A DNA stretch of 64,000 bases from JBGPHT01 sp041484525 (GTDB lineage Bacteria; Acidobacteriota; Terriglobia; Bryobacterales; Bryobacteraceae), in NCBI GenBank assembly GCA_041484525.1, contig JBGPHT010000018.1, forward strand, positions 13,666 through 77,665. The letters run 5' to 3'. Position numbers and translations under genes: made by a program. Shown here one piece after another: positions 35,768 through 44,909 of the stretch (position 1 is the stretch's first letter; each line of letters begins with the position of its first letter). The notes under the pieces are model-generated. The model saw only the letters and a program-made list of their open reading frames with translations, ran no database searches and was not told the DNA's origin.

Positions 35768-36858
35768 TATTTTGCTCGTTTGTAAAACGGAGTTTCCACC
35801 GTCACCGCATCCACCGGCTGGTTGCGGATCATAATCTGGATGGTCCTGCCGGGCTGGGCGTGCTCGACGGGGAGGTAGCACAGACCGATGTTCTTATTTA
35901 ATGATGGCGCGGGCGAGCCGCTGGTGACCCATCCGGCGGGCGCCCCGTCCAGATAGACTTCGTAGCCATCGCGGCCGATGCCCCGGCCCCGCATTTCGAA
36001 CCCCACCAGCCTGCGTTTGAGGCCGCTTTCCTTTTGTTTGAGGAGCGCGCCGCGGCCGACGAATTCGCCTTTATCGAGTTTCACGATCCAGCCGAGATCG
36101 GCTTCGAGCGGCGAAATGGAAGCGTCGATCTCGTGGCCGTAGAGCGCCATCTTGGCTTCGAGACGCAGTGTGTTGCGCGCGCCCAGGCCGCAGGGCTGCG
36201 CCCCAGCCTTCACCAGTACGTTCCAGATTCGCTCGGCCTCGGCGGGTGCGACATAAATCTCGTAGCCGTCCTCGCCGGTGTAGCCGGTGTGCGCGATGCG
36301 CGCGGGAGTGCCGCAAACTTCGCCGTCGGCAAACCAATAATATTTGATGGCCGCGAGGTCGACGGGAGTGACAGGCTGCAGCGTCGCCAATGCCCGAGGA
36401 CCCTGGATGGCGAGTTGCGCGTATCGGTCGCCGGCGAAATCCACTTGGGCGTCGAAGCGGTTCTGCGCCACGATGTGCTCGTAATCCTTGTCCTGGTTGG
36501 ACGCGTTGACGCAGAGGAAGTAGCGGTCGTCGGCTACTTTATGTACCAGGATGTCGTCCACGAAACCGCCGTGGTCGTAGAGCAGTCCCGAGTAGTGCGC
36601 CTGCCCAAGCTTGAGTTTCGAGACGCTGTTGGTGGTGACGAAATCGGTGAGATGCGCGGCTTCGCGGCCGTGGATCTCAATCTCGCCCATGTGGCTGACA
36701 TCGAAAATCCCGACGGCTGTGCGCACCGCGTTGTGTTCGTCGATGATGCCGGAATATTGGACGGGCATGTCCCATCCGCCGAAGTCGACCATCTTGGCGC
36801 CGAGGGCGCGATGAACGGAATTGAGCGGAGTGGTACGGAGCGACGGTGCCGCTGGCAT
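35767..36858 (-). CDS. gcvT: Glycine cleavage system aminomethyltransferase (T protein)
   Basis: A 363-residue T protein that moves the methylene group from GcvH to tetrahydrofolate and releases ammonia. Marks are 'LNSVHRALGAKMVDFGGWDMPVQY', with the folate-binding Asp region near residue 97 ('DHGGFVDDILVHKV'), and 'ARIAHTGYTGEDGYEIY'. It is the first gene of gcvT-gcvH-gcvPA-gcvPB. The upstream gap holds a family A repeat, and I see no glycine riboswitch there. Confidence 0.96.
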   Translation of the reverse strand: MPAAPSLRTTPLNSVHRALGAKMVDFGGWDMPVQYSGIIDEHNAVRTAVGIFDVSHMGEIEIHGREAAHLTDFVTTNSVSKLKLGQAHYSGLLYDHGGFVDDILVHKVADDRYFLCVNASNQDKDYEHIVAQNRFDAQVDFAGDRYAQLAIQGPRALATLQPVTPVDLAAIKYYWFADGEVCGTPARIAHTGYTGEDGYEIYVAPAEAERIWNVLVKAGAQPCGLGARNTLRLEAKMALYGHEIDASISPLEADLGWIVKLDKGEFVGRGALLKQKESGLKRRLVGFEMRGRGIGRDGYEVYLDGAPAGWVTSGSPAPSLNKNIGLCYLPVEHAQPGRTIQIMIRNQPVDAVTVETPFYKRAK

Positions 36859-36892
36859 GAAGACTCAGGCTAACAGCAGCGAAAAGGGGTGT

Positions 36893-37021
36893 CAATTTCG
36901 GGGACAGGCTACACAACCTCGAAACTCAACCTCGAAATTACGTCGCGGGGCAATTCGGTGACAGGCAACGAAATTCCGCGCAAAGACGGCGCGGAAGGTT
37001 TCGTAGCCTGTCACCGAATTG
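36893..37021. repeat. Family A palindromic repeat, copy 5, composite form
   Basis: The core palindrome is at 36951-37021 with arms CAATTCGGTGACAGG and CCTGTCACCGAATTG, identical to those of copy 2. Next to it (36893-36950) is the same tail as beside copy 2, here in inverted order: CAATTTCGGGGACAGGC, then TTTCGAGG-type segments and CGTCGCGGGG. Copies 2 and 5 are thus the same composite unit in opposite orientation, 33 kb apart. It lies between gcvT and the winged-helix gene. Confidence 0.88.
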
Positions 37022-37025
37022 CGGA

Positions 37026-37409
37026 TTAGGCGCTGATGGCGATGGCCGGCTTGTTGACTACGGTCTGGAAAAAGCGCGGGGCTCGGTAGGGCTGGAAACG
37101 GTAGCCGATCCCGAAGATTGTCTCGATGTACTGGTCGGCATAGCCGCCCAGTTTCTTGCGTAGACGGCGCACGTGGACATCGAGGGTCCGCGTGCGAATC
37201 TCGGCGCCGTATCCCCATACCCGCATCAGCAGCGCATCGCGCGGGATAATCTCACCGGCGTGCTGCACCAGCAGGGCCAGCAGGTCGTACTCCTTGCGGG
37301 TCAGCGTCATGCGCTCCCCGTCCAGCTTGACGCTTTGCTGGTCGAATTCCATGGTCAGGTGTTCGTCCCGATATGGTTGCAGACTGTTCCCCATTTGAAG
37401 CGATCCCAT
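37026..37409 (-). CDS. OmpR/PhoB-type winged-helix DNA-binding protein without receiver domain
   Basis: A 127-residue protein consisting of one Trans_reg_C domain. The pattern 'MTLTRKEYDLLALLVQHAGEIIPRDALLMRVWGY' and 'RTRTLDVHVRRLRKKLG' followed by 'IETIFGIGYRF' is unmistakable. The usual N-terminal phosphoreceiver is absent; only about 20 residues precede the domain, so regulation must be by another route. No kinase is adjacent. The C-terminal 20 residues (RAPRFFQTVVNKPAIAISA) are not part of the domain and end five bases from the family A repeat. Confidence 0.88.
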   Translation of the reverse strand: MGSLQMGNSLQPYRDEHLTMEFDQQSVKLDGERMTLTRKEYDLLALLVQHAGEIIPRDALLMRVWGYGAEIRTRTLDVHVRRLRKKLGGYADQYIETIFGIGYRFQPYRAPRFFQTVVNKPAIAISA

Positions 37410-37508
37410 TCAGCCTCCTTGTTGGCCTATGGTAATGCTACGGACGACGCAGCATAAGGTGATGGTGGAGTTGTAAAAACTTTGTAAAAAGAAGCGGTCC
37501 GCTCTTGC

Positions 37509-37898
37509 CTATTCGATGACAAATGGGCCGTCGTTGGCGACACGCAACTCGCGTTCTCCCATATCGAAAGCTCGAATCTTGTACTGCACGGCGCGGGCGT
37601 TGTCGCGGGTCTCGACGTGATAGGAGCCCTCCTGCCCGCTCTTCATGGTGCCCTCGTCCACTGCTGTTTTTTCGCTCGAAATCACAGCGTGCTCGGGCGA
37701 GATAAAGTCGAACACCACCACCAGACCGCGCAGCGGCTTTTCTGCCGTGACCCGGACGCGGCCATCCAGATTGAATTTGCCTTCCTCGCGGCGGCATTTG
37801 GTTTCGACCACCTGGACGTCCGGTGGTTTCTTCTTCTTGTCCTGCGCGCCGGAGCACAGACAGAAGGCCGCCAGGAGCGCGCAGATCATCACCCGCAT
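37509..37898 (-). CDS. Exported small protein of unknown function
   Basis: A 129-residue protein with a signal peptide (MRVMICALLAAFCLCSGAQ), possibly a lipoprotein since LCSG has a Cys near the cleavage site. A lysine-rich stretch (DKKKKPP) follows. The remainder looks like a single beta-sandwich: 'NLDGRVRVTAEKPLRGLVVVFDF', 'SYHVETRDNARAVQYKIRAFD', 'RELRVANDGPFVIE'. This is similar in style to FxLYD/Ig-like domains, but I cannot assign a family. Function unknown. Confidence 0.7.
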   Translation of the reverse strand: MRVMICALLAAFCLCSGAQDKKKKPPDVQVVETKCRREEGKFNLDGRVRVTAEKPLRGLVVVFDFISPEHAVISSEKTAVDEGTMKSGQEGSYHVETRDNARAVQYKIRAFDMGERELRVANDGPFVIE

Positions 37899-38045
37899 AA
37901 GAAGTAGTCTAACAGGCGAGAGCGCAAATCAGAGTACGCTCTGCCGCTCAAGCTGTGGCATAATATTTGATTCTTTCGCAATTATCTCCGTGGCGAGATC
38001 CATCGAGCGGCCGTCGTGCGGGCTCCAGGCGGAAGGAGTACATCC

Positions 38046-39182
38046 ATGAAGCAAATCACATTTAGCAGGCGAGCGGCGCTGGTTGGTGCGGCTGTGCTCC
38101 CCATGCTTCGCGTGGGCAAGTCGCAGGGGAAGGCCAAGCCGGTGGTCATCTCCAGCGCCAACCGCAATAACGGCGGCATCAATTGCTGCGCGAAGGCGAT
38201 GGAAATCATCAAAGGCGGCGGCGACACGCTGGACGCGGCCATCGCGGGCGTGAACATCGTCGAGCTCGATCCGCGCGACAGCAGCGTGGGCTACGGCGGT
38301 CTTCCCAACGAAGACGGCGTGGTGGAGCTGGATGCCAGTTGCGTCCATGGGCCCACCCGGCGCATGGGCGCGGTGGGCGCGCTCCGCGGAATCAAGACGC
38401 CATCCAAGGTTGCGAAGCTCGTAATGGAGCAAACCGACCACATGTTCCTGGTGGGCGAAGGCGCGCTCCGCTTCGCTAAAGCGATGGGGTTCAAAGAAGA
38501 AGATCTGCTGACGGACGAAGCCCGCACCCAGTGGCTGGTGTGGAAAAAATCGCTGCGCGACCGGCAGAATCACAACAATTGGGGTCCTGGGCTGGACGCG
38601 CCCAAGAGCGAGCAGAAGAAATCCGCGGAGCTCAACCTGAATGAATTGAAGCGCGAGTTTCCGCATGCGGATGAGGGGCTGCTGCTCGAAGCCATGCAGA
38701 ACGCGGTCCATCCGCCGCACGGCACCATCAACTGCATCGCGCTGAACGAAAAAGGCGAGATGTCGGCGGTCACGACCACCAGCGGAATGGCGTGGAAGAT
38801 TCCGGGGCGCGTGGGGGATTCACCCATCATCGGCGGAGGTTTATGGCTGGACCAGGATGTGGGCGGCGCCGGGTCGACGGGGCGCGGCGAAGAGAATCTC
38901 AGGATCTGCGGTGCGCACACGGTCGTCGAAAACATGCGGCATGACATGTCGCCCAAAGATGCGATCCTGGACGCGCTGAAGCGCGTAGCGCGGAATTTCA
39001 ACAACGACATGGAATTGCTGGCGAAGGTGGGCCTGGATTTTTACTGCGTCCGCAAGGATGGCGAATACGCCAGCGGGTCATTGTGGGGTCCGGCGAACGG
39101 CGCGGCCCCGCAGTTCGCGGTCTGTACGGCCGACGGCAACAGCCATCACGAGAAATCGGTGTACCTTTTCGAACACAAATAA
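38046..39182 (+). CDS. Glycosylasparaginase (N4-(beta-N-acetylglucosaminyl)-L-asparaginase family)
   Basis: A 378-residue Ntn-hydrolase. A Tat-type signal (SRRAALVGAAVLPML) directs it to the periplasm. The 'GGDTLDAAIAGVNIVELDPRD' and 'SVGYGGLPNEDGVVELDA' segments are typical. Self-cleavage before Thr in 'PHGTINCIALNEKGEMS' should create the catalytic N-terminal Thr. Then 'GRVGDSPIIGGGLWLD' and 'GEENLRICGAHTVVE' follow. It releases GlcNAc from asparagine-linked sugars. The frame is open to 38016, but ATG 38046 gives the proper signal. Confidence 0.9.
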   Translation: MKQITFSRRAALVGAAVLPMLRVGKSQGKAKPVVISSANRNNGGINCCAKAMEIIKGGGDTLDAAIAGVNIVELDPRDSSVGYGGLPNEDGVVELDASCVHGPTRRMGAVGALRGIKTPSKVAKLVMEQTDHMFLVGEGALRFAKAMGFKEEDLLTDEARTQWLVWKKSLRDRQNHNNWGPGLDAPKSEQKKSAELNLNELKREFPHADEGLLLEAMQNAVHPPHGTINCIALNEKGEMSAVTTTSGMAWKIPGRVGDSPIIGGGLWLDQDVGGAGSTGRGEENLRICGAHTVVENMRHDMSPKDAILDALKRVARNFNNDMELLAKVGLDFYCVRKDGEYASGSLWGPANGAAPQFAVCTADGNSHHEKSVYLFEHK

Positions 39183-39328
39183 TTGTGACGGGCACTCTGC
39201 GTGTGCCTCACGGTTTTTCGTTTACAATGAAACAAATCTCCTCTTTCCGCATCCGATGAGTTTGATCGGTATTTAGCAAACTGAAAGGGCACAGTGTGTG
39301 GTCCGGGTAGTAAGTTGCATTTGCTTCT

Positions 39329-39988
39329 ATGCCCCAGATTTTCCATCACAGTACCAACACGTTCGCGCGAATTACGATTTTCGGCGCGATATTCGTCATT
39401 GCATTTCTCGCCTGGGCGGTAGTGCAATTGGACCGTTCGGCTTACGTCACGAGGGCCACGCAGGTCAGGGAACAACCGGTGCCGTTCAGCCACGCGCATC
39501 ACGTCGGCGGACTCGGCCTGGATTGCCGCTATTGCCACACCGCGGTTGAGACCTCGAGCTTCGCCAACGTGCCGCCGACTAAAACCTGCATGAACTGCCA
39601 CTCGCAGATCTGGAACAACAGCCCTACACTCGAGGCGGTGCGTGCCAGTTTCCGCACGGGCCAATCGATTCCGTGGACGCGGGTTAACGATCTGCCGGAC
39701 TTCGTTTATTTCAATCACAGCATTCACGTCGACAAGGGAGTCGGGTGCGAGACTTGCCACGGGCGCGTGGACCGCATGCCGCTGACCTGGCAGTCCGCGT
39801 CGCTCCAGATGGAGTGGTGCCTGAACTGCCACCGCCAACCGGAAAAATACTTGAGGCCGCTGCCATACATCACGACCATGGGATACCAGCCCGCAGGCAA
39901 TCAGGAAGAGATCGGCCGCCGGCTGATGGCGGAATTCAATACGCCGGACACGCGCATGCTTACGAATTGTTCCACTTGCCACCGATGA
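39329..39988 (+). CDS. actA: Alternative complex III subunit ActA, pentahaem cytochrome c
   Basis: A 219-residue protein with one N-terminal membrane anchor (ARITIFGAIFVIAFLAWAVV) and five CxxCH haem sites: CRYCH, CMNCH, CETCH, CLNCH and CSTCH, the last at the extreme C-terminus. This is the pentahaem subunit of the quinol:cytochrome c oxidoreductase that replaces the bc1 complex in many bacteria. It opens the operon; 146 bases without a gene lie upstream and should hold the promoter. The stop overlaps actB (ATGA). Confidence 0.93.
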   Translation: MPQIFHHSTNTFARITIFGAIFVIAFLAWAVVQLDRSAYVTRATQVREQPVPFSHAHHVGGLGLDCRYCHTAVETSSFANVPPTKTCMNCHSQIWNNSPTLEAVRASFRTGQSIPWTRVNDLPDFVYFNHSIHVDKGVGCETCHGRVDRMPLTWQSASLQMEWCLNCHRQPEKYLRPLPYITTMGYQPAGNQEEIGRRLMAEFNTPDTRMLTNCSTCHR

Positions 39989-42900
39989 GTGACTCACAGA
40001 AAGATTTGGATCTGGCCGCCGTACGGGGCGCCCTCGGGGCCCGGCTCGACGGCGCGCGCGGGCGCGAATATTGGCGCAGCCTGGACGAGCTGGCGGCCAC
40101 GCCGGAATTCCGCGAGATGATCGAGCGCGAGTTTCCGCGCCAGGCAATCGGCTGGAGTGAAGACGAGGACCCGGTCGAGGGTCGCCGCAATTTTCTGAAG
40201 CTGATGGGCGCGTCACTGGCGCTGGCCGGCCTCTCGGCCTGCACGCGGCAGCCGAACGAGCAGATTGCGCCGTACATCCGGCAGCCCGAGGAGTTGATTC
40301 CGGGCAGGCCGCTGTTCTTCGCGACGGCCGCGACGCTGTCGGGCGTTGCCAGCGGCGTGCTTGTGGAAAGCCACGAAGGGCGTCCGACCAAGATCGAAGG
40401 CAACCCGGAGCACCCCGCGACACTGGGCGCATGCGATGCGTTTTCCCAGGCCTCCGTGTTGCAGCTTTACGATCCCGACCGCTCGCAAGCGCTGACGCTC
40501 AACGGCGAGATCGAGTCGTGGGGCGCATTTTTTGGCGCGCTGCGGGAAGCGCTGGCGCTGCAGAAGACGAAGAACGGTGCTGGGCTCCGCATCCTCACCG
40601 GCACCATCACGTCGCCGACCATGGCGAGCCAGTTGGCGGCGGTGCAGAAACTCTTTCCCGCGTCGAAGTGGCACCAGTGGGAACCGGCCGGAGCGCACCA
40701 GGAGCGTGCCGGTGCAAGGCTGGCGTTCGGCCAGACTTTCAACACGTATTACAACCTGGCGAACGCCAACGTGGTGGTCTCGCTCGATTCGGATTTCCTG
40801 GCCTCAGGGCCGGCCAGTCTGCGTTACGCGCGCCAGTTCGCGGCGCGCCGTCGCGTGAGTGGCGGCCAGACGGAAATGAATCGTCTGTATGTGGCGGAGC
40901 CGACGCCGACGCCCACCGGCTCCAAAGCGGACCACCGGCTGCCGCTGCGTTCGGGGCAGATTGAACTGTTCGCGGGCGCGCTCGCCACGGCGCTGGGAGT
41001 GGCGCAAGGCCCGAAGTCTGGAGCCAACGCCGACATCTACAAATGGGTGGGGCCGATCGCGAGCGACCTCAAGAAGAACAAGGGCGCATGCCTGGTGATC
41101 GCGGGCGAATACCAACCGCCAGCCGTCCACGCGCTGGCGCACGCCATGAACGCGGCGCTCGATAACGTGGGCAAGACGGTGTTCTACACCGACCCGATCG
41201 AAGCCAACCCGGTGGACCAGATCGCGTCTCTCCAGGATCTGGTGAAAGATCTGGACGCAGGCGCGGTGGACCTGCTGCTGATCGTCGGCGGCAACCCTGC
41301 GTTCGATTCGCCCGTGGAATTGGGGATGCGCGACCGCCTGAAGAAGGCGAAGCTGCGGGTACGGCTCGGGCTCTACGACGACGAGACCAGCGAAGTCTGC
41401 CAGTGGCAGTTGCCGGAGACGCATTACCTGGAAACCTGGGGCGATGCGCGCGCGTTCGACGGGACGGTGACGATCCAGCAGCCGCTGATCCAGCCGCTGT
41501 ATAACGGACGCTCCCCGCTTGAAGTGCTTCAGATGCTCACTGAGGCTCCGGATGCGCGCGCCTACGACATCGTGAGGAACTATTGGGCCGCGCAGTATGC
41601 CGGCGCCGGTTTCGAAGCGTGGTGGCGCCGCGCGGTGCACGATGGCGTCGCGGCCGGCACGGCGTTGGCTCTGCGGACGCCCTCGATCCAGGGCGCGAAT
41701 ATCCGGGCGAATGCGGAAGAGCCGCGCCTCGGCGGTACGTTCGAAGCGATTTTCCGGCCCGACCCGACCATCTACGACGGCCGCTTCGCCAACAACGGCT
41801 GGCTGCAGGAACTGCCGAAGCCCATAACCAAACTGACGTGGGACAACGCAGCGATCATGAGCCTCGGCGATGCTTTCCGCCTGGGCGTCAAAACCGCCGA
41901 CATGGTGGAACTCACCTACCAGGGCTGGAAACTGCGCGCGCCGGTATGGGTCCAGCCGGGACAAATCGACGGCGCGATTACGCTCCATCTGGGCTACGGA
42001 CGTACGCGCGCGGGACGCGTGGGCACCGGCTTCGGGTTCAACCCTTACGGACTGCGGACGTCGAACGCGCTGTGGAGCAGCGTGGGACTGGAGGCGCGGA
42101 AGACGACGGGATCGTACCTTTTCGCGACCACCCAGAACGAACACATGCTCGATTCGGAGCGCCACATTATTCACTCGGCCGGCATCGAGGAGTTCCGTAA
42201 GAATCCGGAAGTGATCCAGGAGAGCGCCGAATCGCCGCCCAGATCGCTGACGCTTTTCCCCGAATGGAAGTATCCGGGCTACGCGTGGGGCATGGCGATC
42301 GACCTGAATTCATGCACCGGGTGCGGCGCGTGCATGGTGGCGTGCCAGGCGGAAAATAATATCGCGGTGGTGGGCAAAGATCAGGTCCGCCGCGGCCGCG
42401 CCATGCACTGGCTGCGCGTCGATTCCTATTACAAAGGCGAACCTACGAAGCCCGAGATTTACAACCAGCCCGTTCCCTGCATGCAGTGCGAGAATGCGCC
42501 GTGCGAGCTGGTCTGCCCCGTGCAGGCCACGGCCCACAGCTCGGAAGGCCTGAATGACATGGTCTACAACCGCTGCGTGGGCACGCGCTACTGTTCCAAT
42601 AACTGTCCTTACAAAGTGCGGCGATTCAACTTCTACCTGTACTCGGATTTCGAAACGCCTAGCCTGAAACTGCTGCACAACCCGGATGTGACGGTGCGCA
42701 GTCGCGGCGTCATGGAGAAGTGCACTTACTGCGTGCAACGCATCAATGCCGCCAAGATCGACGCTGAGAAACAGAGTCGGCAGGTGCGGGATGGCGAGAT
42801 CCAAACGGCATGCCAGGCGACTTGCCCGACCGAGGCCATCATATTTGGGAATGTCAATGACCCGAACAGCCGTGTCTCAAAGATGAAGGCGGGGCCGTTG

Positions 42901-42990
42901 AACTACTCGCTGCTGGCGGAATTGAACACGCGCCCTCGCACGACGTACCTGGCGCAGTTGCGAAATCCCAATCCGGAGTTCGAGGCCTAG
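39985..42990 (+). CDS. actB: Alternative complex III subunit ActB, molybdopterin-like domain fused to iron-sulfur domain
   Basis: A 1001-residue periplasmic subunit. A Tat signal lies unusually deep, at residues about 55-80 (RRNFLKLMGASLALAGLSAC), as in this family. The large middle part resembles molybdopterin oxidoreductases but is known to lack the cofactor. The C-terminal 250 residues carry four cysteine clusters: 'CTGCGACMVACQAEN', 'CMQCENAPCELVCP', 'CVGTRYCSNNCPYKV' and 'CTYCVQRI' with 'CQATCPTEA', for three [4Fe-4S] and one [3Fe-4S] cluster. It takes electrons from the membrane quinol site to ActA/ActE. Confidence 0.95.
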   Translation: MSDSQKDLDLAAVRGALGARLDGARGREYWRSLDELAATPEFREMIEREFPRQAIGWSEDEDPVEGRRNFLKLMGASLALAGLSACTRQPNEQIAPYIRQPEELIPGRPLFFATAATLSGVASGVLVESHEGRPTKIEGNPEHPATLGACDAFSQASVLQLYDPDRSQALTLNGEIESWGAFFGALREALALQKTKNGAGLRILTGTITSPTMASQLAAVQKLFPASKWHQWEPAGAHQERAGARLAFGQTFNTYYNLANANVVVSLDSDFLASGPASLRYARQFAARRRVSGGQTEMNRLYVAEPTPTPTGSKADHRLPLRSGQIELFAGALATALGVAQGPKSGANADIYKWVGPIASDLKKNKGACLVIAGEYQPPAVHALAHAMNAALDNVGKTVFYTDPIEANPVDQIASLQDLVKDLDAGAVDLLLIVGGNPAFDSPVELGMRDRLKKAKLRVRLGLYDDETSEVCQWQLPETHYLETWGDARAFDGTVTIQQPLIQPLYNGRSPLEVLQMLTEAPDARAYDIVRNYWAAQYAGAGFEAWWRRAVHDGVAAGTALALRTPSIQGANIRANAEEPRLGGTFEAIFRPDPTIYDGRFANNGWLQELPKPITKLTWDNAAIMSLGDAFRLGVKTADMVELTYQGWKLRAPVWVQPGQIDGAITLHLGYGRTRAGRVGTGFGFNPYGLRTSNALWSSVGLEARKTTGSYLFATTQNEHMLDSERHIIHSAGIEEFRKNPEVIQESAESPPRSLTLFPEWKYPGYAWGMAIDLNSCTGCGACMVACQAENNIAVVGKDQVRRGRAMHWLRVDSYYKGEPTKPEIYNQPVPCMQCENAPCELVCPVQATAHSSEGLNDMVYNRCVGTRYCSNNCPYKVRRFNFYLYSDFETPSLKLLHNPDVTVRSRGVMEKCTYCVQRINAAKIDAEKQSRQVRDGEIQTACQATCPTEAIIFGNVNDPNSRVSKMKAGPLNYSLLAELNTRPRTTYLAQLRNPNPEFEA

Positions 42991-42993
42991 CCC

Positions 42994-44379
42994 ATGCCTG
43001 AGAATCAAGAGGTCATCGAGCAGCCGCCATCGCGCGAGATCATCGCCCCGGGCTACACGTTCGGGACGGTGACGGACCAGATTTCGGCGGTCGTGCTCAC
43101 GAAGAAGACACCGATCTTCTGGATGGCGTGCTTCTCGGTCGGCTTCGGCCTGCTGTTGCTGTTCCTGCTGGCGGTCGCGACGCTGCTGGTGAAGGGCATC
43201 GGCATTTGGGGCAATCGCGCGCCCGTCATGTGGGCTTGGGACATCACGAATTTCGTCTGGTGGATCGGAATCGGCCACGCGGGCACGCTGATTTCGGCGA
43301 TCCTTCTGCTGCTCAATCAAAGCTGGCGTAACTCGATCAACCGCTTCGCAGAAGCCATGACGCTGTTCGCGGTGGCCTGCGCCGGCATGTATCCGGTGCT
43401 CCATCTGGGGCGGCCCTGGGTGCTCTACTGGCTCTTCCCCTACCCCAACAGCATGGCCATTCAGCCCAACTTCCGCAGCCCTCTGATCTGGGACGTGTTT
43501 GCGGTTTCGACGTACGCCACGGTGTCGCTGCTGTTCTGGTTTGTCGGCCTGCTGCCCGACCTCGGCACGCTGCGCGACCGCACCTCGAGCCGCTTCGCGC
43601 GCTTCGCGTACGGCATCCTGGCGATGGGCTGGCGCGGCTCGGCGCGGCACTGGAGCGTGTATGAAACCGCTACCTTGCTGCTCGCCGGCCTGGCGACGCC
43701 GCTGGTGCTCTCCGTACATACCGTGGTGAGCTTCGACTTCACCATCGCCATTGTCCCCGGCTGGCACAGCACGTTCTTCCCGCCGTATTTCGTGGCGGGC
43801 GCCATCTACTCCGGTTTTGCGATGGTGCTGGCGCTGGCGATTCCGCTGCGTTCGGTTTATGGCCTGCAAGGGCTCATCACCGACAAGCATCTCGACAACT
43901 CGGCCAAGATCATGCTGGCCACAGGTCTCATCGTGGGTTACTCCTACATGCTCGAAGCCTTCACCGCCTGGTACAGCGGCGACGTTTTCGAAGCCGCCGC
44001 CATGTGGAATCGCATGACCGGGCCGTATGCTTTCGCTTACTGGAGCCTGGTCACGTGCAACATTGTGGCGCCGCAGGTACTGTGGTTCAAGCGCGTGCGC
44101 AGCAAGCCGGTGCTGTTGTTCCTGGCTTCCCTGGTGGTGCTGCTCGGCATGTGGCTGGAACGATTCGTCATCATTGTCAGCAGCCTCGCGCAGGATTTCC
44201 TGCCCTCGTCGTGGGGAAATTTCCACGCCACGCGCTGGGACTGGGCCACGTATCTCGGCACCATCGGGCTGTTCCTGTTTTTGTTCTTCCTGTTTATCCG
44301 TCTCTTGCCCATGATTTCGATTTTTGAAGTCCGCACCCTTCTGCCGCAGGCCAAGGTGGACGAGGAGGTGCGCAGTTGA
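42994..44379 (+). CDS. actC: Alternative complex III subunit ActC, NrfD/PsrC-like membrane protein
   Basis: A 461-residue integral membrane protein with about ten hydrophobic helices. NrfD-family features include 'WWIGIGHAGTLISAILLL' near residue 89, with a His proposed to contribute to the quinol site, 'FAEAMTLFAVACAGMYPVLHLGRPW' and 'VLSVHTVVSFDFTIAIVPGWHSTFFPPYF'. It should bind and oxidise menaquinol. It starts three bases after the actB stop and overlaps actD by four bases. Confidence 0.94.
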   Translation: MPENQEVIEQPPSREIIAPGYTFGTVTDQISAVVLTKKTPIFWMACFSVGFGLLLLFLLAVATLLVKGIGIWGNRAPVMWAWDITNFVWWIGIGHAGTLISAILLLLNQSWRNSINRFAEAMTLFAVACAGMYPVLHLGRPWVLYWLFPYPNSMAIQPNFRSPLIWDVFAVSTYATVSLLFWFVGLLPDLGTLRDRTSSRFARFAYGILAMGWRGSARHWSVYETATLLLAGLATPLVLSVHTVVSFDFTIAIVPGWHSTFFPPYFVAGAIYSGFAMVLALAIPLRSVYGLQGLITDKHLDNSAKIMLATGLIVGYSYMLEAFTAWYSGDVFEAAAMWNRMTGPYAFAYWSLVTCNIVAPQVLWFKRVRSKPVLLFLASLVVLLGMWLERFVIIVSSLAQDFLPSSWGNFHATRWDWATYLGTIGLFLFLFFLFIRLLPMISIFEVRTLLPQAKVDEEVRS

Positions 44380-44909
44380 TCAAACCGATTTACGGCGTGA
44401 TGGCCGAGTTCGACAGCCCCACCGCCCTGGTGAATGCGGCGCGCGCGGCGCGCGAGAAGGGCTACCGCAAACTGGACGCGTATTCGCCTTTCCCTATCGA
44501 AGAGCTGACCGACGTTCTCCACCTGCACAAGAACAAGCTGCCGCTGATCGTATTGATCGCCGGCATCATCGGCGGCCTGACGGGATTCTTCCTGCAATAC
44601 TACGTGACCGTCATTTATTTCCCGATCAACGTCGCGGGCCGGCCGCTGAATAGCTGGCCTTCGTATATCGTGATCACGTTCGAACTGACGATTCTGTTCG
44701 CGGCGCTCTCCACCGTTTTGGGACTGCTAGCGCTGTGCGGCCTGCCGATGCCGTACCACCCGGTCTTCAACGTGCCGCGCTTCGCGCTAGCTTCGCGCAG
44801 CCGGTTTTTCCTGTGCATCGAGTCCCGGGACCCGCTGTACGACCACGACGAGACCTGCGAATTCCTGGAGACCCTGGAGCCCCGGGAGGTGTCTGAAGTT
44901 GCGCATTAA
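44376..44909 (+). CDS. actD: Alternative complex III subunit ActD (DUF3341)
   Basis: A 177-residue membrane subunit. The N-terminal soluble part 'YGVMAEFDSPTALVNAARAAREKGYRKLDAYSPFPIEEL' is the DUF3341 hallmark, followed by two membrane helices (about residues 52-75 and 95-118) and a C-terminal domain containing 'FFLCIESRDPLYD'. It has a structural role in the complex. It starts at TTG 44376 and overlaps both neighbours. Confidence 0.93.
   Translation: MIKPIYGVMAEFDSPTALVNAARAAREKGYRKLDAYSPFPIEELTDVLHLHKNKLPLIVLIAGIIGGLTGFFLQYYVTVIYFPINVAGRPLNSWPSYIVITFELTILFAALSTVLGLLALCGLPMPYHPVFNVPRFALASRSRFFLCIESRDPLYDHDETCEFLETLEPREVSEVAH

Noticed and set aside
36859..37025. Possible glycine riboswitch before gcvT
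   Set aside because: The gap is almost entirely filled by the family A composite repeat, and no tandem glycine aptamer pattern is visible.
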